DNA of 64,000 bases from Caldovatus sediminis (GCF_014644455.1 NZ_BMKS01000001.1:186001-250000), one strand, 5' to 3'. Shown: positions 29,153 to 38,844, counted from the stretch's first letter. Numbers and translations: made by a program. Notes: generated from the letters alone by a model not told the origin.

Positions 29153-30031
29153 ATGTTCAAGGGATCGCTGGTGGCCCTGATCACCCCGATGCGCAGCGAC
29201 GGGACGGTGGACGAGAAGGCGTTCCAGGACCTGGTCGAGTGGCAGATCGCCGAGGGCACCGAGGGGCTGATCCCGGTCGGCACCACCGGCGAGAGCCCGA
29301 CGCTCAGCCATGCCGAGCACATGCGGGTGGTCGAGCTCTGCGTCGAGGCGGCGCGGCGGCGCGTCCCGGTGATCGCCGGCACCGGCTCCAACAGCACGCG
29401 CGAGGCGATCGAGCTGACGCGGCACGCGAAGGAGGCAGGAGCGGACGCGGCGCTGGTCGTGACCCCCTACTACAACAAGCCGACGCAGGAGGGGCTCTAC
29501 CTGCACTTCAAGGCGATCGCCGACGCCGCGGACCTGCCGATCGTCATCTACAACATCCCGCCGCGCAGCGTGATCGACATGAGCGTCGAGACCATGGCGC
29601 GGCTCGCGAAGCACCCGAACATCGTCGGGGTCAAGGACGCGACGGCGAACCTCGCCCGTCCCCTGCACACGCGGCGGGCCTGCGGCGAGGCGTTCTGCCA
29701 GCTCTCGGGCGAGGACCACACGGCGGTCGCCTTCCTCGGCGCCGGCGGGCACGGCTGCATCAGCGTCACCGCCAACATCGCGCCGCGGCTCTGCTTCGAG
29801 ATGCACAAGGCCTGGCGCGAGGGGCGGGTGGCGGAGGCGATCGCCATCCAGGACCGCCTGCTGCCGCTGCACGACGCCCTGTTCTGCGAGACCTCGCCGG
29901 GGCCGGTGAAGTACGCCGCCTCGCTCCTCGGCAAGAGCACGGAGTTCTGCCGCCTGCCGCTGGCGCCGCTCGCCGAGCAGAGCAAGGCGCGGGTGCGCGA
30001 GGCGATGGTGTCCGTCGGCCTGCTCAATTGA
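29153..30031 (+). CDS. dapA: 4-hydroxy-tetrahydrodipicolinate synthase
   Basis: A 292-residue class I aldolase that condenses pyruvate with aspartate semialdehyde in lysine/diaminopimelate synthesis. Visible active-site parts: GTTGESPTL (Thr), YNIPPRS (Tyr) and the Schiff-base Lys in [27 protein letters not shown] is family-typical. Length is standard. The ATG at 29153 is preceded by GGAGGAGC. Its TGA overlaps the smpB ATG. Confidence 0.96.
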   Translation: MFKGSLVALITPMRSDGTVDEKAFQDLVEWQIAEGTEGLIPVGTTGESPTLSHAEHMRVVELCVEAARRRVPVIAGTGSNSTREAIELTRHAKEAGADAALVVTPYYNKPTQEGLYLHFKAIADAADLPIVIYNIPPRSVIDMSVETMARLAKHPNIVGVKDATANLARPLHTRRACGEAFCQLSGEDHTAVAFLGAGGHGCISVTANIAPRLCFEMHKAWREGRVAEAIAIQDRLLPLHDALFCETSPGPVKYAASLLGKSTEFCRLPLAPLAEQSKARVREAMVSVGLLN

Positions 30032-30522
30032 TGGCCGAGGCACCGGCGAAGAGGAAGGGGCTGATCAGCCACGGCGTCGTCGCGCAGAACCGCAAGGCGC
30101 GGCACGACTACACGATCAAGGAGACGATCGAGGCCGGCCTCGCGCTGCTCGGGCCGGAGGTGAAGAGCCTGCGGGCCGGGCGCGCGACGATTTCCGAGTC
30201 CTGGGCGGGCGAGCGGGACGGCGAGCTGTGGCTGTTCAACGCCTACATCCCCGAATGGCAGGCCGGCAGCTTCATGGCCAAGTTCGAGCCGCGCCGGCCG
30301 CGCAAGCTGCTGCTGCACAAGAAGCAGGTGCGCGCCCTGGCGGGGGCCGTGACGCGCGAGGGCGCGACGCTGGTGCCGCTGCAGATCCACTTCAACGAGC
30401 GCGGCCGGGCGAAGGTGCTGCTCGGCCTCGCGGAGGGGAAGAGGAAGCACGACAAGCGCGCGGCGATCGCGGCGCGCGAGTGGCAGCGCGACAAGGCGCG
30501 GCTGATGCGGGAGAAGGGGTAG
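30031..30522 (+). CDS. smpB: SsrA-binding protein SmpB
   Basis: The 163-residue tmRNA-binding protein takes SsrA to stalled ribosomes for trans-translation. Marks: [33 protein letters not shown], and the basic C-terminal tail [24 protein letters not shown]. It starts on the TGATG overlap with dapA. No ssrA gene was seen nearby. Confidence 0.97.
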   Translation: MAEAPAKRKGLISHGVVAQNRKARHDYTIKETIEAGLALLGPEVKSLRAGRATISESWAGERDGELWLFNAYIPEWQAGSFMAKFEPRRPRKLLLHKKQVRALAGAVTREGATLVPLQIHFNERGRAKVLLGLAEGKRKHDKRAAIAAREWQRDKARLMREKG

Positions 30523-30559
30523 GCGGCGCGCGGAGTGGCGAGGCCAGCCGGCCCCGGCG

Positions 30560-30838
30560 CTACATCCCCAGCGCGCGCTTGTAGAGGTCGAGCAGCGTCT
30601 CCTGCTCCTCGACCTCGGCGGGCTCCTGCTTGCGCAGCCGCAGCACCTGGCGCAGCACCTTCACGTCGAAGCCGGCGCTCTTGGCCTCGGCGAAGATGTC
30701 CTTGATGTCGGAGGCGAGGGCCTTGCGCTCCTCCTCCAGCCGCTCGATGCGCTCGACGATCGAGCGCAGCCGGTCGGCGGCGATGCCGCCGACCTCGCTG
30801 TCCGGCCCGTGCTGCTCCTTCTCGGCCACCTCGGCCAT
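30560..30838 (-). CDS. gapR: GapR family DNA-binding protein (DUF2312)
   Basis: A 92-residue coiled-coil protein. In Caulobacter GapR is a nucleoid-associated protein that clamps overtwisted DNA ahead of replication and transcription. The family core AADRLRSIVERIERLEEERKALASDIKDIFAEAKSAGFDVKVLRQVLRLRKQ is present. ATG at 30838 was chosen; an upstream in-frame ATG at 30892 would add a basic leader not seen in homologues. Convergent with smpB. Confidence 0.94.
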   Translation of the reverse strand: MAEVAEKEQHGPDSEVGGIAADRLRSIVERIERLEEERKALASDIKDIFAEAKSAGFDVKVLRQVLRLRKQEPAEVEEQETLLDLYKRALGM

Positions 30839-30896
30839 CCGCGTCCCTCCGGCGTTGCCGCGAAGGGGGCGGGTGTAGCCGCGCTTCGCCACCGCC

Positions 30897-31208
30897 TCAA
30901 TGCCCCGGGTGCGACTGCGCGAACTTCGCCTTCTGCTCCGGCGTCGCCTCCTTCTGGTACTTCGCCTGCCACTCCTTGTAGGGCATGCCGTAGATGATCT
31001 CGCGCGCGTCGGGGTCGGCGAGCGCGATGCCCTTCTGCTCGGCGGCCTCGCGGTACCAGCGGCTGAGGCAGTTGCGGCAGAAGCCGGCGAGGTTCATCAG
31101 GTCTATGTTCTGCACGTCGGTCCGCTCGCGCAGGTGCTCGACCAGGCGGCGGAAGGCGGCGGCCTCGAGCTCGGTGCGGGTGGCGGCGTCCATCTCGGGG
31201 ACAGGCAT
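30897..31208 (-). CDS. DUF1244 family protein
   Basis: A 103-residue conserved protein with the DUF1244 core AFRRLVEHLRERTDVQNIDLMNLAGFCRNCLSRWY and EIIYGMPYKEWQAKYQ. A Cys pair (CRNC) is conserved. The family is widespread in proteobacteria, its function is unknown; a structure from Pseudomonas shows a small helical bundle. ATG at 31208 with GAGGA upstream. Probably co-transcribed with gapR, 58 bp downstream. Confidence 0.9.
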   Translation of the reverse strand: MPVPEMDAATRTELEAAAFRRLVEHLRERTDVQNIDLMNLAGFCRNCLSRWYREAAEQKGIALADPDAREIIYGMPYKEWQAKYQKEATPEQKAKFAQSHPGH

Positions 31209-31304
31209 GGGCGGGTCCTCCTCGGCGACGGGTCCCGTCATAGATGGTCCATCGGGGCGGGCTTGGCCATACTCCGCCCGGCCGGAGGAGGGGACGAGAG
31301 GCGC

Positions 31305-32591
31305 ATGGCGTGGAGCGATGCGGCGGCGCGCGACGCGCTGCGGCGGATGTTCGAGGCGGCGGTCAGGGCCGCCGACCCGCGCGCGGTGCTGGCCCGCCAC
31401 CTGCCGGAGCCGCCGGCGAAGGGGCGCGTGCTGGTCATCGGCGCGGGCAAGTCGGCGGCGGTGATGGCGCACGCGGTCGAGGCGGCCTGGCCGGAGGTGC
31501 CGCTCTCCGGCCTGGTGGTGACGCGCTACGGCCACGCCGTGCCCACCCGGCGCATCGAGGTCGTGGAGGCCGCGCATCCCGTTCCCGACGCGGCCGGAGA
31601 GGCAGCGGCACGGCGCATCCTCGAGCGGGTGCGGGGGCTGTCGCCCGAGGACCTGGTGCTCTTCCTCGTCTCCGGCGGCGGCTCGGCGCTGCTCGCCCTG
31701 CCGGCGCCGGGGCTGACGCTCGCCGACAAGCAGGCGGTGAACCGCGCGCTGCTCGCCTGCGGCGCCACCATCCACGAGATGAACTGCGTCCGGCGGCACC
31801 TCTCGGCGGTCAAGGGCGGGCGGCTCGCCGCGGCGGCGCATCCGGCGCGGGTCGTGACGCTCGCCATCTCCGACGTGCCGGGGGACGACCCGGCGGTGAT
31901 CGCCTCCGGCCCCACCGTGCCGGACCCGACCACCTTCGCCGAGGCGCGGGCGATCGTCGCGCGCTACGGCATCGCGCTGCCGGAGGCGGTGGCGCGGCAC
32001 CTGGCCGCGGCGGCGGACGAGACCCCGAAGCCGGGCGACCCCCGCCTCGCGCGCGCCGAGTTCCGCCTCGTCGCGACGCCGTGCATGGCGCTCGCCGCCG
32101 CCGCCGAGGCGGCGCGCGGGCTCGGCCTCGCGCCGCTGGTCCTGGGCGACGCGCTGGAGGGCGAGGCGCGGGAGGTCGGCACGGTGCTGGCCGGCATCGC
32201 GCGCAGCGTGCGCGCGCATGGGCTGCCCCTCGCGCCGCCCGCCGTGCTGCTCTCGGGCGGCGAGACGACGGTGACGATCCGCGGCGGCGTGCGGCCCGGG
32301 CGCGGCGGGCGCAACTCGGAGTGCCTGCTCGGCGCGGCGCTGGCGCTGGCGGGGATGCCGGGCGTCTGGGGCCTGATGGCCGACACCGACGGCATCGACG
32401 GCGAGGGGGAGGCGGCCGGCGCGATCGCCGCGCCCGACACCCTGGCGCGCGCCCGCGCCGCCGGGCGGGATCCGCGCGCGGCGCTCGACGCGCACGACAG
32501 CGGCGGACTCTTCGCCGCCCTCGGCGACGCGGTGGTGACCGGCCCGACGCTCACCAACGTCAACGACTTCCGCGCCCTGCTCGTCGCCTGA
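31305..32591 (+). CDS. Glycerate 2-kinase (MOFRL family)
   Basis: The 428-residue DUF4147/MOFRL kinase phosphorylates glycerate, typically to 2-phosphoglycerate. N-terminal GRVLVIGAGKSAAVMAHAVE, the SGGGSALL and DVPGDDPAVIASGPTVPD signatures, and the C-terminal MOFRL part GRGGRNSECLLG ... ADTDGIDGEGEAAGA are clear. It is sometimes called TtuD/GckA (hydroxypyruvate reductase in older annotation). pyk follows 13 bp later, so glycerate can be carried via 2-phosphoglycerate and PEP to pyruvate. Confidence 0.93.
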   Translation: MAWSDAAARDALRRMFEAAVRAADPRAVLARHLPEPPAKGRVLVIGAGKSAAVMAHAVEAAWPEVPLSGLVVTRYGHAVPTRRIEVVEAAHPVPDAAGEAAARRILERVRGLSPEDLVLFLVSGGGSALLALPAPGLTLADKQAVNRALLACGATIHEMNCVRRHLSAVKGGRLAAAAHPARVVTLAISDVPGDDPAVIASGPTVPDPTTFAEARAIVARYGIALPEAVARHLAAAADETPKPGDPRLARAEFRLVATPCMALAAAAEAARGLGLAPLVLGDALEGEAREVGTVLAGIARSVRAHGLPLAPPAVLLSGGETTVTIRGGVRPGRGGRNSECLLGAALALAGMPGVWGLMADTDGIDGEGEAAGAIAAPDTLARARAAGRDPRAALDAHDSGGLFAALGDAVVTGPTLTNVNDFRALLVA

Positions 32592-32604
32592 ACACGGGAA
32601 CCGC

Positions 32605-34041
32605 ATGTCGCCGAGCCGCATCCCGCTGCGCCGCCGCCGCCGCACCAAGATCGTCGCCACCCTCGGCCCCGCCTCCTCGACGCCGGAGGCGATCGAGCGG
32701 CTGTTCCGCGCCGGCGCCGACGTGTTCCGGCTGAACTTCAGCCACGGCACGCAGGAGGACCACGCGGGGCGCATCGCCATGATCCGCGCGGTCGAGCGCA
32801 AGGTGGGGCGGCCGATCGGCATCCTCGCCGACGTGCAGGGGCCGAAGCTGCGCGTCGGCCGGTTCGCCGGCGGGCGGGTGCACCTGCAGACCGGCCAGAG
32901 CTTCCGCCTCGACCTGAACCCGACGCCGGGCGACGCGCGTCGGGTGCAGCTGCCGCATCCGGAGATCATCGAGGCGGCGCAGATCGGCACCACGCTGCTG
33001 CTCGACGACGGCAAGCTGCGCCTGCGCGTCGTGCACCGGCGGCCCGACCACCTGGAGACGGAGGTGGTGGTCGGCGGCCCGCTCTCCGACCGCAAGGGCG
33101 TGAACGTGCCGGACGTGGTGCTGCCGATCCCGGCGCTGACCGAGAAGGACCGCGCCGACCTCGCCTTCGCGCTCGACGAGGGCATCGAGTATGTCGGCCT
33201 CTCCTTCGTCCAGCGGCCGGAGGACGTGGCGGAGGCGAAGGCGATCGCCGACGGCCGCGCCTGGATCATGGTGAAGATGGAGAAGCCGCAGGCGGTCGAG
33301 AACCTCGACGCGATCCTGGCGCTGACGGACTGCGTCATGGTCGCGCGCGGCGACCTCGGCGTGGAACTGCCGCCGGAGGAGGTGCCGCTGGTGCAGAAGC
33401 GCATCGTGCGCGCGGCGCGCGCCGCCGGCAGGCCGGTCGTGGTCGCGACCCAGATGCTGGAGAGCATGATCAGCGCGCCGGCGCCGACGCGGGCCGAGGC
33501 CTCCGACGTCGCGACCGCGGTGTTCGACGGGGCGGACGCGGTGATGCTCTCCGCCGAGACGGCCGCGGGGCAATTCCCGTTCGAGGCGGTGAACATGATG
33601 GACCGCATCGTCGCGCGGGTGGAGGCCGATCCGGGCTGGCGCATGCTGACGGACGCGAACCGGCCCGAGCCGGAGCGGAGCTCCGCCGGCGCGATCGCCA
33701 CGGCGGCGCGCCAGGTGGCGCACACCATCGGCGGGCAGGTGATCGCGACCTTCTCCTCGACCGGCTCGACCACGCTGCGCGTGGCGCGGGAGCGGCCGGA
33801 CTGCCCGATCCTCGGCCTGACCTCGAGCGAGGGGACGGCGCGGCGCATGGCGGTGATCTGGGGCGTGCATCCGCTGGTGGTGAGCGAGATCCACTCCATG
33901 AGCGAGATGGTGACGCGCGCGGTGCGCGCCGCGCAGCAGGAGGGATTCGCCACGCATGGCGACGAGATCGTGGTGACGGCGGGCGTGCCCTTCGGCACGC
34001 CGGGCACCACCAACTCGCTGCGCGTCGCGCTGGTGAAATAG
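32605..34041 (+). CDS. pyk: Pyruvate kinase
   Basis: The 478-residue enzyme converts PEP and ADP to pyruvate and ATP. RTKIVATLGPASS at the start, RLNFSHG, the B domain (about 75-170), catalytic KMEKPQAVENLDAI, VARGDLGVELPPEEVPLVQK and SAETAAGQFP are all present; the C-terminal domain is complete. Effector type is not inferable. Co-transcribed with the glycerate kinase gene. Confidence 0.97.
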   Translation: MSPSRIPLRRRRRTKIVATLGPASSTPEAIERLFRAGADVFRLNFSHGTQEDHAGRIAMIRAVERKVGRPIGILADVQGPKLRVGRFAGGRVHLQTGQSFRLDLNPTPGDARRVQLPHPEIIEAAQIGTTLLLDDGKLRLRVVHRRPDHLETEVVVGGPLSDRKGVNVPDVVLPIPALTEKDRADLAFALDEGIEYVGLSFVQRPEDVAEAKAIADGRAWIMVKMEKPQAVENLDAILALTDCVMVARGDLGVELPPEEVPLVQKRIVRAARAAGRPVVVATQMLESMISAPAPTRAEASDVATAVFDGADAVMLSAETAAGQFPFEAVNMMDRIVARVEADPGWRMLTDANRPEPERSSAGAIATAARQVAHTIGGQVIATFSSTGSTTLRVARERPDCPILGLTSSEGTARRMAVIWGVHPLVVSEIHSMSEMVTRAVRAAQQEGFATHGDEIVVTAGVPFGTPGTTNSLRVALVK

Positions 34042-34159
34042 CGGAACGGCGCCTTCGCGGAATCGTCGCGCCGCGCGACGGCCTCTCGCGCGGGAACCCG
34101 GCGCGGCCGCGCGCGTCTTGCCGCCCCGGGACCGCGCGGGCGGGAACGATGCCAATGAT

Positions 34160-34573
34160 GTGGAAGACAGGCGCCTGGCGCTGGCCGCCGCGATCGCGGC
34201 GCCGCTGCTGTTCGGCCCGGCCGCCGGGGCGGTGGCGCGCGGCGAGGCGGGGCCGCAGCGCGACGAGGCCTCCTACTACCATCCCCGCTTCGAGGGCCGG
34301 CCGATGGCGAACGGCGAGCCCTTCGATCCGGCGTCGGAATCCGCGGCGCACCGGAGCCTGCCGCTCGGAACGAGGGCGCGCGTGACCAACCTCGCCAACG
34401 GGCGTTCCGCCGAGGTCACCGTCGAGGACTGCGGCCCCTGCGTGCGCGGGCGGATCATCGACGTCTCGCCGGCGGCGGCCGAGCAGCTCGGCATGCGCCA
34501 CTCCGGCACCGCGCCGGTCGAGGTCCGGCCGATCGAGGTGCCGCGTCCGGCCGATGACGGCGGGGACCGGTAG
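34160..34573 (+). CDS. rlpA: RlpA-like septal/lytic transglycosylase (short form)
   Basis: A 137-residue exported double-psi beta-barrel protein. After a signal peptide (RRLALAAAIAAPLLFGPAAGAVA) comes the RlpA core ASYYHPRFEGRPMANGEPF ... SLPLGTRARVTNLANGRSAEV ... RGRIIDVSPAAAEQLGM. RlpA enzymes cleave naked glycan strands or shape septal murein. The usual NDRGPF loop reads EDCGPC, with two extra cysteines. No SPOR domain is present. GTG 34160 was chosen because it directly precedes the basic signal-peptide head; a TTG at 34118 is the other in-frame option. Confidence 0.82.
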   Translation: MEDRRLALAAAIAAPLLFGPAAGAVARGEAGPQRDEASYYHPRFEGRPMANGEPFDPASESAAHRSLPLGTRARVTNLANGRSAEVTVEDCGPCVRGRIIDVSPAAAEQLGMRHSGTAPVEVRPIEVPRPADDGGDR

Positions 34574-34586
34574 CGCCGGCCGCGCG

Positions 34587-35597
34587 TCAGGCCAGGCGGA
34601 TCAGACGCTTGCCGAGGTTCTCGCCCCGGTAGAGCCCGGCGATCGCGCCCGGCGCCTGCTCGATGCCGTCGAGGATCTCCTCGCGGTGGCGCAGCCTGCC
34701 GGCGCGCAGCCAGTCGGCGAGCTGGGCGACGGCGGCCTCGAACCGCGCGGCATGGTCGAAGAACAGGAAGCCCTCCATGCGGGCGCGCTTGACGAGCAGC
34801 TGGCGCTCGACGCGCGGGCCGAGCGGCGGCGGGTTCCAGCTCGCCACCGAGGCGGTGCCGCAGATCACCACGCGCGCGCGCTCGGCGAGGTTGGCGAGCA
34901 CCGCGTCGCTGATCGCGCCGGCGGTGTTGTCGAAATAGACGTCCACGCCCTTCGGGCAGGCGGCGGCGATCGCGCCGCGCAGGTCGCGCTCCGCCTTGTA
35001 GTCGAGGGCGGCGTCGTAGCCGAACTCCTCGAGGCAGAGCCGCACCTTCTCCGGCCCGCCGGCGATGCCGACGGCGCGGCAGCCGAGCAGCTTCGCGATC
35101 TGCCCGACCGTCGCGCCGACCGAGCCGGCGGCGGTCGAGACGACGACGGTCTCGCCCGGCTTCGGTTGGCCGACCTCGATGAGGCCGCAATAGGCGGTGA
35201 TGCCGTTCAGCCCGAGCACGCCGAGGGCGGCGGAAAGCGGCAGGTCGGCCTCGACCACCTTGCGCACGACGTCGCGGCCGTCCGAGTCGGCGAAGTGCTG
35301 CCAGCCGAACAGCCCCATGACGTGCTCGCCGACGGCGTAGTCGGGATGGCGGCTCTCGACGACCTCGCCGACGGCGAAGGAGCGCATGACCTCGCCGATG
35401 CCGACGGGGCGGGAGTAGTTGGCCTCCGCGCTGACCCAGCCGCGCATCGCGGGGTCCACGGAGAGGAAGCGGTTGCGCACGCGGAAGCGACCCTCGGCGA
35501 GCGGGGCGAGGGGCTCGTCCACGATCTCGAAATGCGCGGCCTGGGGGATGCCGTCGGGGCGGCTCTTCAGGCGGACCTGGCGGTTGGTCTCGGGCAT
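34587..35597 (-). CDS. NADP-dependent oxidoreductase, MDR family (CurA/leukotriene B4 dehydrogenase-like)
   Basis: A 336-residue zinc-free MDR enzyme. Marks: VDPAMRGWVS, GLFGWQHFA, LGVLGLNGITAYCGLIEVGQPKPGETVVVSTAAGSVGATVGQIAKLLGCRAVGIAGG (cofactor site) and the FDNTAG segment. Relatives reduce the C=C bond of alpha,beta-unsaturated ketones with NADPH. It converges on the rlpA-like gene with 13 bp between stops. Confidence 0.9.
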   Translation of the reverse strand: MPETNRQVRLKSRPDGIPQAAHFEIVDEPLAPLAEGRFRVRNRFLSVDPAMRGWVSAEANYSRPVGIGEVMRSFAVGEVVESRHPDYAVGEHVMGLFGWQHFADSDGRDVVRKVVEADLPLSAALGVLGLNGITAYCGLIEVGQPKPGETVVVSTAAGSVGATVGQIAKLLGCRAVGIAGGPEKVRLCLEEFGYDAALDYKAERDLRGAIAAACPKGVDVYFDNTAGAISDAVLANLAERARVVICGTASVASWNPPPLGPRVERQLLVKRARMEGFLFFDHAARFEAAVAQLADWLRAGRLRHREEILDGIEQAPGAIAGLYRGENLGKRLIRLA

Positions 35598-35617
35598 GAT
35601 CCGGGCGGTCTCCGGCG

Positions 35618-36259
35618 TCAGGGCGGCGTGTCGGGGAAGCGGCGACGGCACTCGGCGAGGCGGTCGCGCCAGCCCTCGCCGGCGATCCAGCGGCGCAGCG
35701 AATCGCCGGGTGGCGGCGACGCATCCGCGGTGCGGCCGCGCGCCGGCGTCTCCGCCACGCGCCGGGCGAGCGAGAGCATGCTGGAGGTGCCCGGCGCCGC
35801 GCCGATGGCGGGCCGGGCGAGGATCGCGCGCAGCGTCGGCATGCCGGTGCCGGGCATCACCACCGCCTCGAGCCCGGCCGGGTCGAGCGAGTCGAGGGCG
35901 GCCAGCGCGGCGTCGGCGCCGAGCGCGGAGATGCGATGGAAGGCGCCGGCGGCGGCCTCGGTCTCGGCGATGCGCGCGACCTCGAAGCCGTGCGCGGTCC
36001 AGTGGGCGGCGGAGGCGGCGGTCACGTCGGGCCGATAGGGCGGGACGAGGCCGATGCGCCGCGCGCCGAAGGGCTCGTCCATCAGCAGCCTGCCGGGGTC
36101 GTAGGCGAGCACCTGGGCGAGCGCGACACGCTTGCGCATGCCGCCCGAGAGCTCGGCGGGGAAGTGGCGGCGGCAGCCCTCGGGCCTGACGCGGCGCGGC
36201 ATCTCCTCGATGCGCGCCGCCGCGCGGTCCGTCGGCACGCCCTGCAGTTCGAGGCCGAG
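35618..36259 (-). pseudogene. Fused remnant: nitrate/sulfonate-type ABC ATPase joined to maleate isomerase-like (Asp/Glu racemase superfamily) fragment
   Basis: One open frame encodes two unrelated partial domains. 36259-36062 reads LGLELQGVP ... [34 protein letters not shown], the signature and Walker B half of an SsuB/TauB-type ATPase, without Walker A upstream. Directly after FGA (about 36061) it continues [21 protein letters not shown] ... [10 protein letters not shown], the second half of a maleate isomerase/arylmalonate decarboxylase-like protein, whose usual Cys position reads PGTGMPT. Neither piece can be functional as an enzyme. Frame remains open to 36370 but the extra residues are not family-like. 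Likely a large deletion scar. Confidence 0.72.
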
Positions 36260-36406
36260 GCCGCTCCCTGCACGGCCGCGAGCCCGAGCGCCGTCGCCCG
36301 CCGGCGCGTGTTCCCGCCACCGCCCATTGCCGTCCTCCCCGCCACCTCGGGCCGCAGTATGGACCCGCACGGCCGCCGGGCAAGCGAGGATCGGGCGGCG
36401 GCGCGC

Positions 36407-37168
36407 CTAGCGCCAGTCGAGCGGCTCCGCGTAGCGGACGAAGGTGAAGGTCAGCCCCTCCGGCGGCGCGGTCGGGCCGGCGCGGGTGCGGTCGCGCCCG
36501 TCCAGCACCGCCCGCGGCCAGGAGACGGGCCGCCTGCCGAGGCCGACCTGCGCCAGCGTGCCGACCATGTTGCGCACCTGGTGGTGCAGGAAGCTGCGCG
36601 CCTCCGCCTGCACGACCACCTCCTCGCCGAGCCGCGACACCGACAGCCGGTCGAGCGTGCGCAGCGCCGTCTTCGCCTGGCAGGCGGCGGCGCGGTAGGC
36701 GGAGAAGTCGTGCCGGCCGAGCAGCGCCTGCGCCGCCGCGTGCATCGCCTCCGCGTCCAGCGGCTGCTGGACGTGCCAGACGCGGCCGAGGTCGAGCGCC
36801 GGCCGCGCCGGCCGGTTGAGGATGCGGTAGCGGTAGCCCCGCAGGGTCGCGGAGAAGCGGGCGGAGAAGCCCTCCGGCGCGCGCGCCGCGCGCAGCACCG
36901 CGACCGGATGGGGGCGGGTGTGGAAGTTGAGCGCCTCGCGCACGCGCTCCGGCGGCAGGTCGGCGGCGATCTCGATCTGCGCCACCTGGCCCTCGGCGTG
37001 CACGCCGGCATCGGTGCGTCCGGCGGCGACGGCGACCGGCGGCGTGCCCCTGTTGAGCTTCGCCGCCGCGGTCTCGATCACCTCCTGGACGGAGAGGCCG
37101 CTCGCCTGGCGCTGCCAGCCGACGAAGGGCGCGCCGTCGTATTCGAGCAGCAGGGCGTAGGCGGGCAT
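36407..37168 (-). CDS. truA: tRNA pseudouridine(38-40) synthase TruA
   Basis: The 253-residue enzyme isomerises uridines 38-40 in the anticodon arm of many tRNAs. The catalytic Asp lies in AAGRTDAGVHA (about residue 53); YDGAPFVGWQRQ at the start, RGYRYRIL and FLHHQVRNMVGTL are also diagnostic. It starts 1 base after the fmt stop, so it is in the def-fmt-truA operon order conserved in alphaproteobacteria. Confidence 0.97.
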   Translation of the reverse strand: MPAYALLLEYDGAPFVGWQRQASGLSVQEVIETAAAKLNRGTPPVAVAAGRTDAGVHAEGQVAQIEIAADLPPERVREALNFHTRPHPVAVLRAARAPEGFSARFSATLRGYRYRILNRPARPALDLGRVWHVQQPLDAEAMHAAAQALLGRHDFSAYRAAACQAKTALRTLDRLSVSRLGEEVVVQAEARSFLHHQVRNMVGTLAQVGLGRRPVSWPRAVLDGRDRTRAGPTAPPEGLTFTFVRYAEPLDWR

Positions 37169-37169
37169 G

Positions 37170-38096
37170 TCAGGCGGCGCCGAGCGCCGTGCCCGGCGGC
37201 AGGGGGTAGCCGCGCAGGAACTCCGCCGTCGCCAGCGGCGCGCGGCCCGGGCGCTGCAGCCGGGTGAGGCGCAGCGCCGTGCCGCCGCCGCAGGCGATCC
37301 GGAGCGGCGCGCCGTCGCCGAGCACCGTGCCGGGCGGCGCGCCGGCCTCGCCCTCGGTCGGCTCGGCGGCGAGGACGCGGATCGTCGTGCCGGCATGCTC
37401 GAAGAAGGTGCCGGGCCAGGGGTTGAGCGCGCGCACGCGGCGGTCGAGCGCGGCGGCATCCTGCGTCCAGTCCAGCCGCCCGTCCGCCTTGGTGAGCTTC
37501 GGCGCGTAGGTCACGCCCTCCTCGGGCTGCGGCACCGGGGGCGGGTCCTCCGCCAGCGCGCGCAGCACCAGCCGCGCGCCGAGCTCCGCGAGCCGGTCGT
37601 GCAGCTCCTGGGCGGTGGTGCGCGGGCCGATCGGCACCGCCTCGCGCAGCAGCATCGGGCCGGTGTCGAGCCCCTCGTCCATCCGCATGATGGTGACGCC
37701 GGTCTCCGCGTCGCCGGCGAGGATCGCGGCCTGGATCGGAGCCGCGCCGCGCCAGCGCGGCAGCAGCGAGGCGTGGATGTTGAGGCAGCCGCGCCGCGGC
37801 GCCTCCAGCATCGGCTTCGGCAGGATCAGCCCGTAGGCGGCGACCACGGCGGCGTCGAGATCGAGCGCGGCGAAGGCCGCGTGCTCCGCCGCGTCGCGCC
37901 GCAGCCGCGCCGGCGTGCGCACCGGCAGGCCGAGCTCGAGCGCCGCGCGGTGCACCGGGCAGGGCGTGGCGCGGTGGCCGCGCCCGGCCGGGCGCGGCGG
38001 CTGGGCGTACACCATCGCCACCTCGTGCCCCGCCGCGACCAGCGCGCGCAGCGCCGGCACGGCGAAGTCGGGGCTGCCCAGGAAGGCCAGTCTCAT
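37170..38096 (-). CDS. fmt: Methionyl-tRNA formyltransferase
   Basis: A 308-residue enzyme formylating initiator Met-t[22 protein letters not shown] begins it; the catalytic Asn-His-Asp set lies in [24 protein letters not shown] and [14 protein letters not shown]. The C-terminal OB-like domain is present and the length is normal. Located between def and truA; 49 bp from def. Confidence 0.97.
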   Translation of the reverse strand: MRLAFLGSPDFAVPALRALVAAGHEVAMVYAQPPRPAGRGHRATPCPVHRAALELGLPVRTPARLRRDAAEHAAFAALDLDAAVVAAYGLILPKPMLEAPRRGCLNIHASLLPRWRGAAPIQAAILAGDAETGVTIMRMDEGLDTGPMLLREAVPIGPRTTAQELHDRLAELGARLVLRALAEDPPPVPQPEEGVTYAPKLTKADGRLDWTQDAAALDRRVRALNPWPGTFFEHAGTTIRVLAAEPTEGEAGAPPGTVLGDGAPLRIACGGGTALRLTRLQRPGRAPLATAEFLRGYPLPPGTALGAA

Positions 38097-38145
38097 CGCC
38101 GCGTCCCTCGCCGGACCCCGCGCGCCGTCGCCGCGTGCCGCGGCG

Positions 38146-38688
38146 CTACGCCGCGCCGCGCGCCTTCGCCTTCAGCTCCTTGGCGAGCTTGCGCAGGATC
38201 ATGTTGCGCTTGAGCGGGCTCAGGTGGTCCACGAACAGCACGCCGTCCAGGTGGTCGATCTCGTGCTGCAGGCAGGCGGCGAGCAGCCCGTCGGCCTCGA
38301 TCTCCTGTCGCGCCCCGGTGAGGTCCTGGTAGCGCACCTTCACGCGGGCCGGGCGCTCCACCTCGGCGTACTGGCCGGGAAGGGAGAGGCAGCCCTCCTC
38401 GCGCAGCGCCCGTTCCTCGCTCACCGCGACGATCTCGGGGTTGACCAGCACGATCGGCGCCGGCTTGTCGTCCGGCTGGAGATCCACGACGGCGAGCCGC
38501 AGGCCGACCCCGACCTGCGGCGCGGCGAGGCCGATCCCCGGCGCCGCGTACATGGCGGCGAACATGCGCGGCACCAGCGCCCGCACCGCCGCGCCGTCGC
38601 CCGGCGCCACCGCGCGCGTCCTGGCGCGCAGGCGCGGGTCGGGGACGAGCAGGATCGGCAGGGGAGCGGCGGTGTCGGCGGTCGTCAT
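38146..38688 (-). CDS. def: Peptide deformylase
   Basis: A 180-residue metalloenzyme removing the formyl group from nascent proteins. The three motifs are present: [16 protein letters not shown] (metal Cys) and [13 protein letters not shown] (HExxH). ATG 38688 (MTTADT) fits family length; the open frame continues upstream without homologous sequence. Leads the def-fmt-truA operon, divergent from hsp20. Confidence 0.97.
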   Translation of the reverse strand: MTTADTAAPLPILLVPDPRLRARTRAVAPGDGAAVRALVPRMFAAMYAAPGIGLAAPQVGVGLRLAVVDLQPDDKPAPIVLVNPEIVAVSEERALREEGCLSLPGQYAEVERPARVKVRYQDLTGARQEIEADGLLAACLQHEIDHLDGVLFVDHLSPLKRNMILRKLAKELKAKARGAA

Positions 38689-38752
38689 GGCGAATGGGTG
38701 GACGGGCGGCGGCCTCGCGCCCGCGCCCCGCATGTAGCCCTCGCGGAACCCC

Positions 38753-38781
38753 CTTGCAACGGCGCGGGCGGCGGCCAACAT
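38753..38781 (+). promoter_or_regulatory. Candidate heat-shock promoter for the second hsp20
   Basis: CTTGCA (38753-38758), 17-base spacer, CAACAT (38776-38781). It partly matches RpoH boxes and sits about 90 bases before the thermometer-like hairpin and start codon. Weaker than the site before the other hsp20. Confidence 0.3.
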
Positions 38782-38844
38782 CGGAACCGCGCGGGGTGCT
38801 TCGGGCCCCGCCGGACGCCCGCCGGCCGATGCCGCGCGAGGCGC

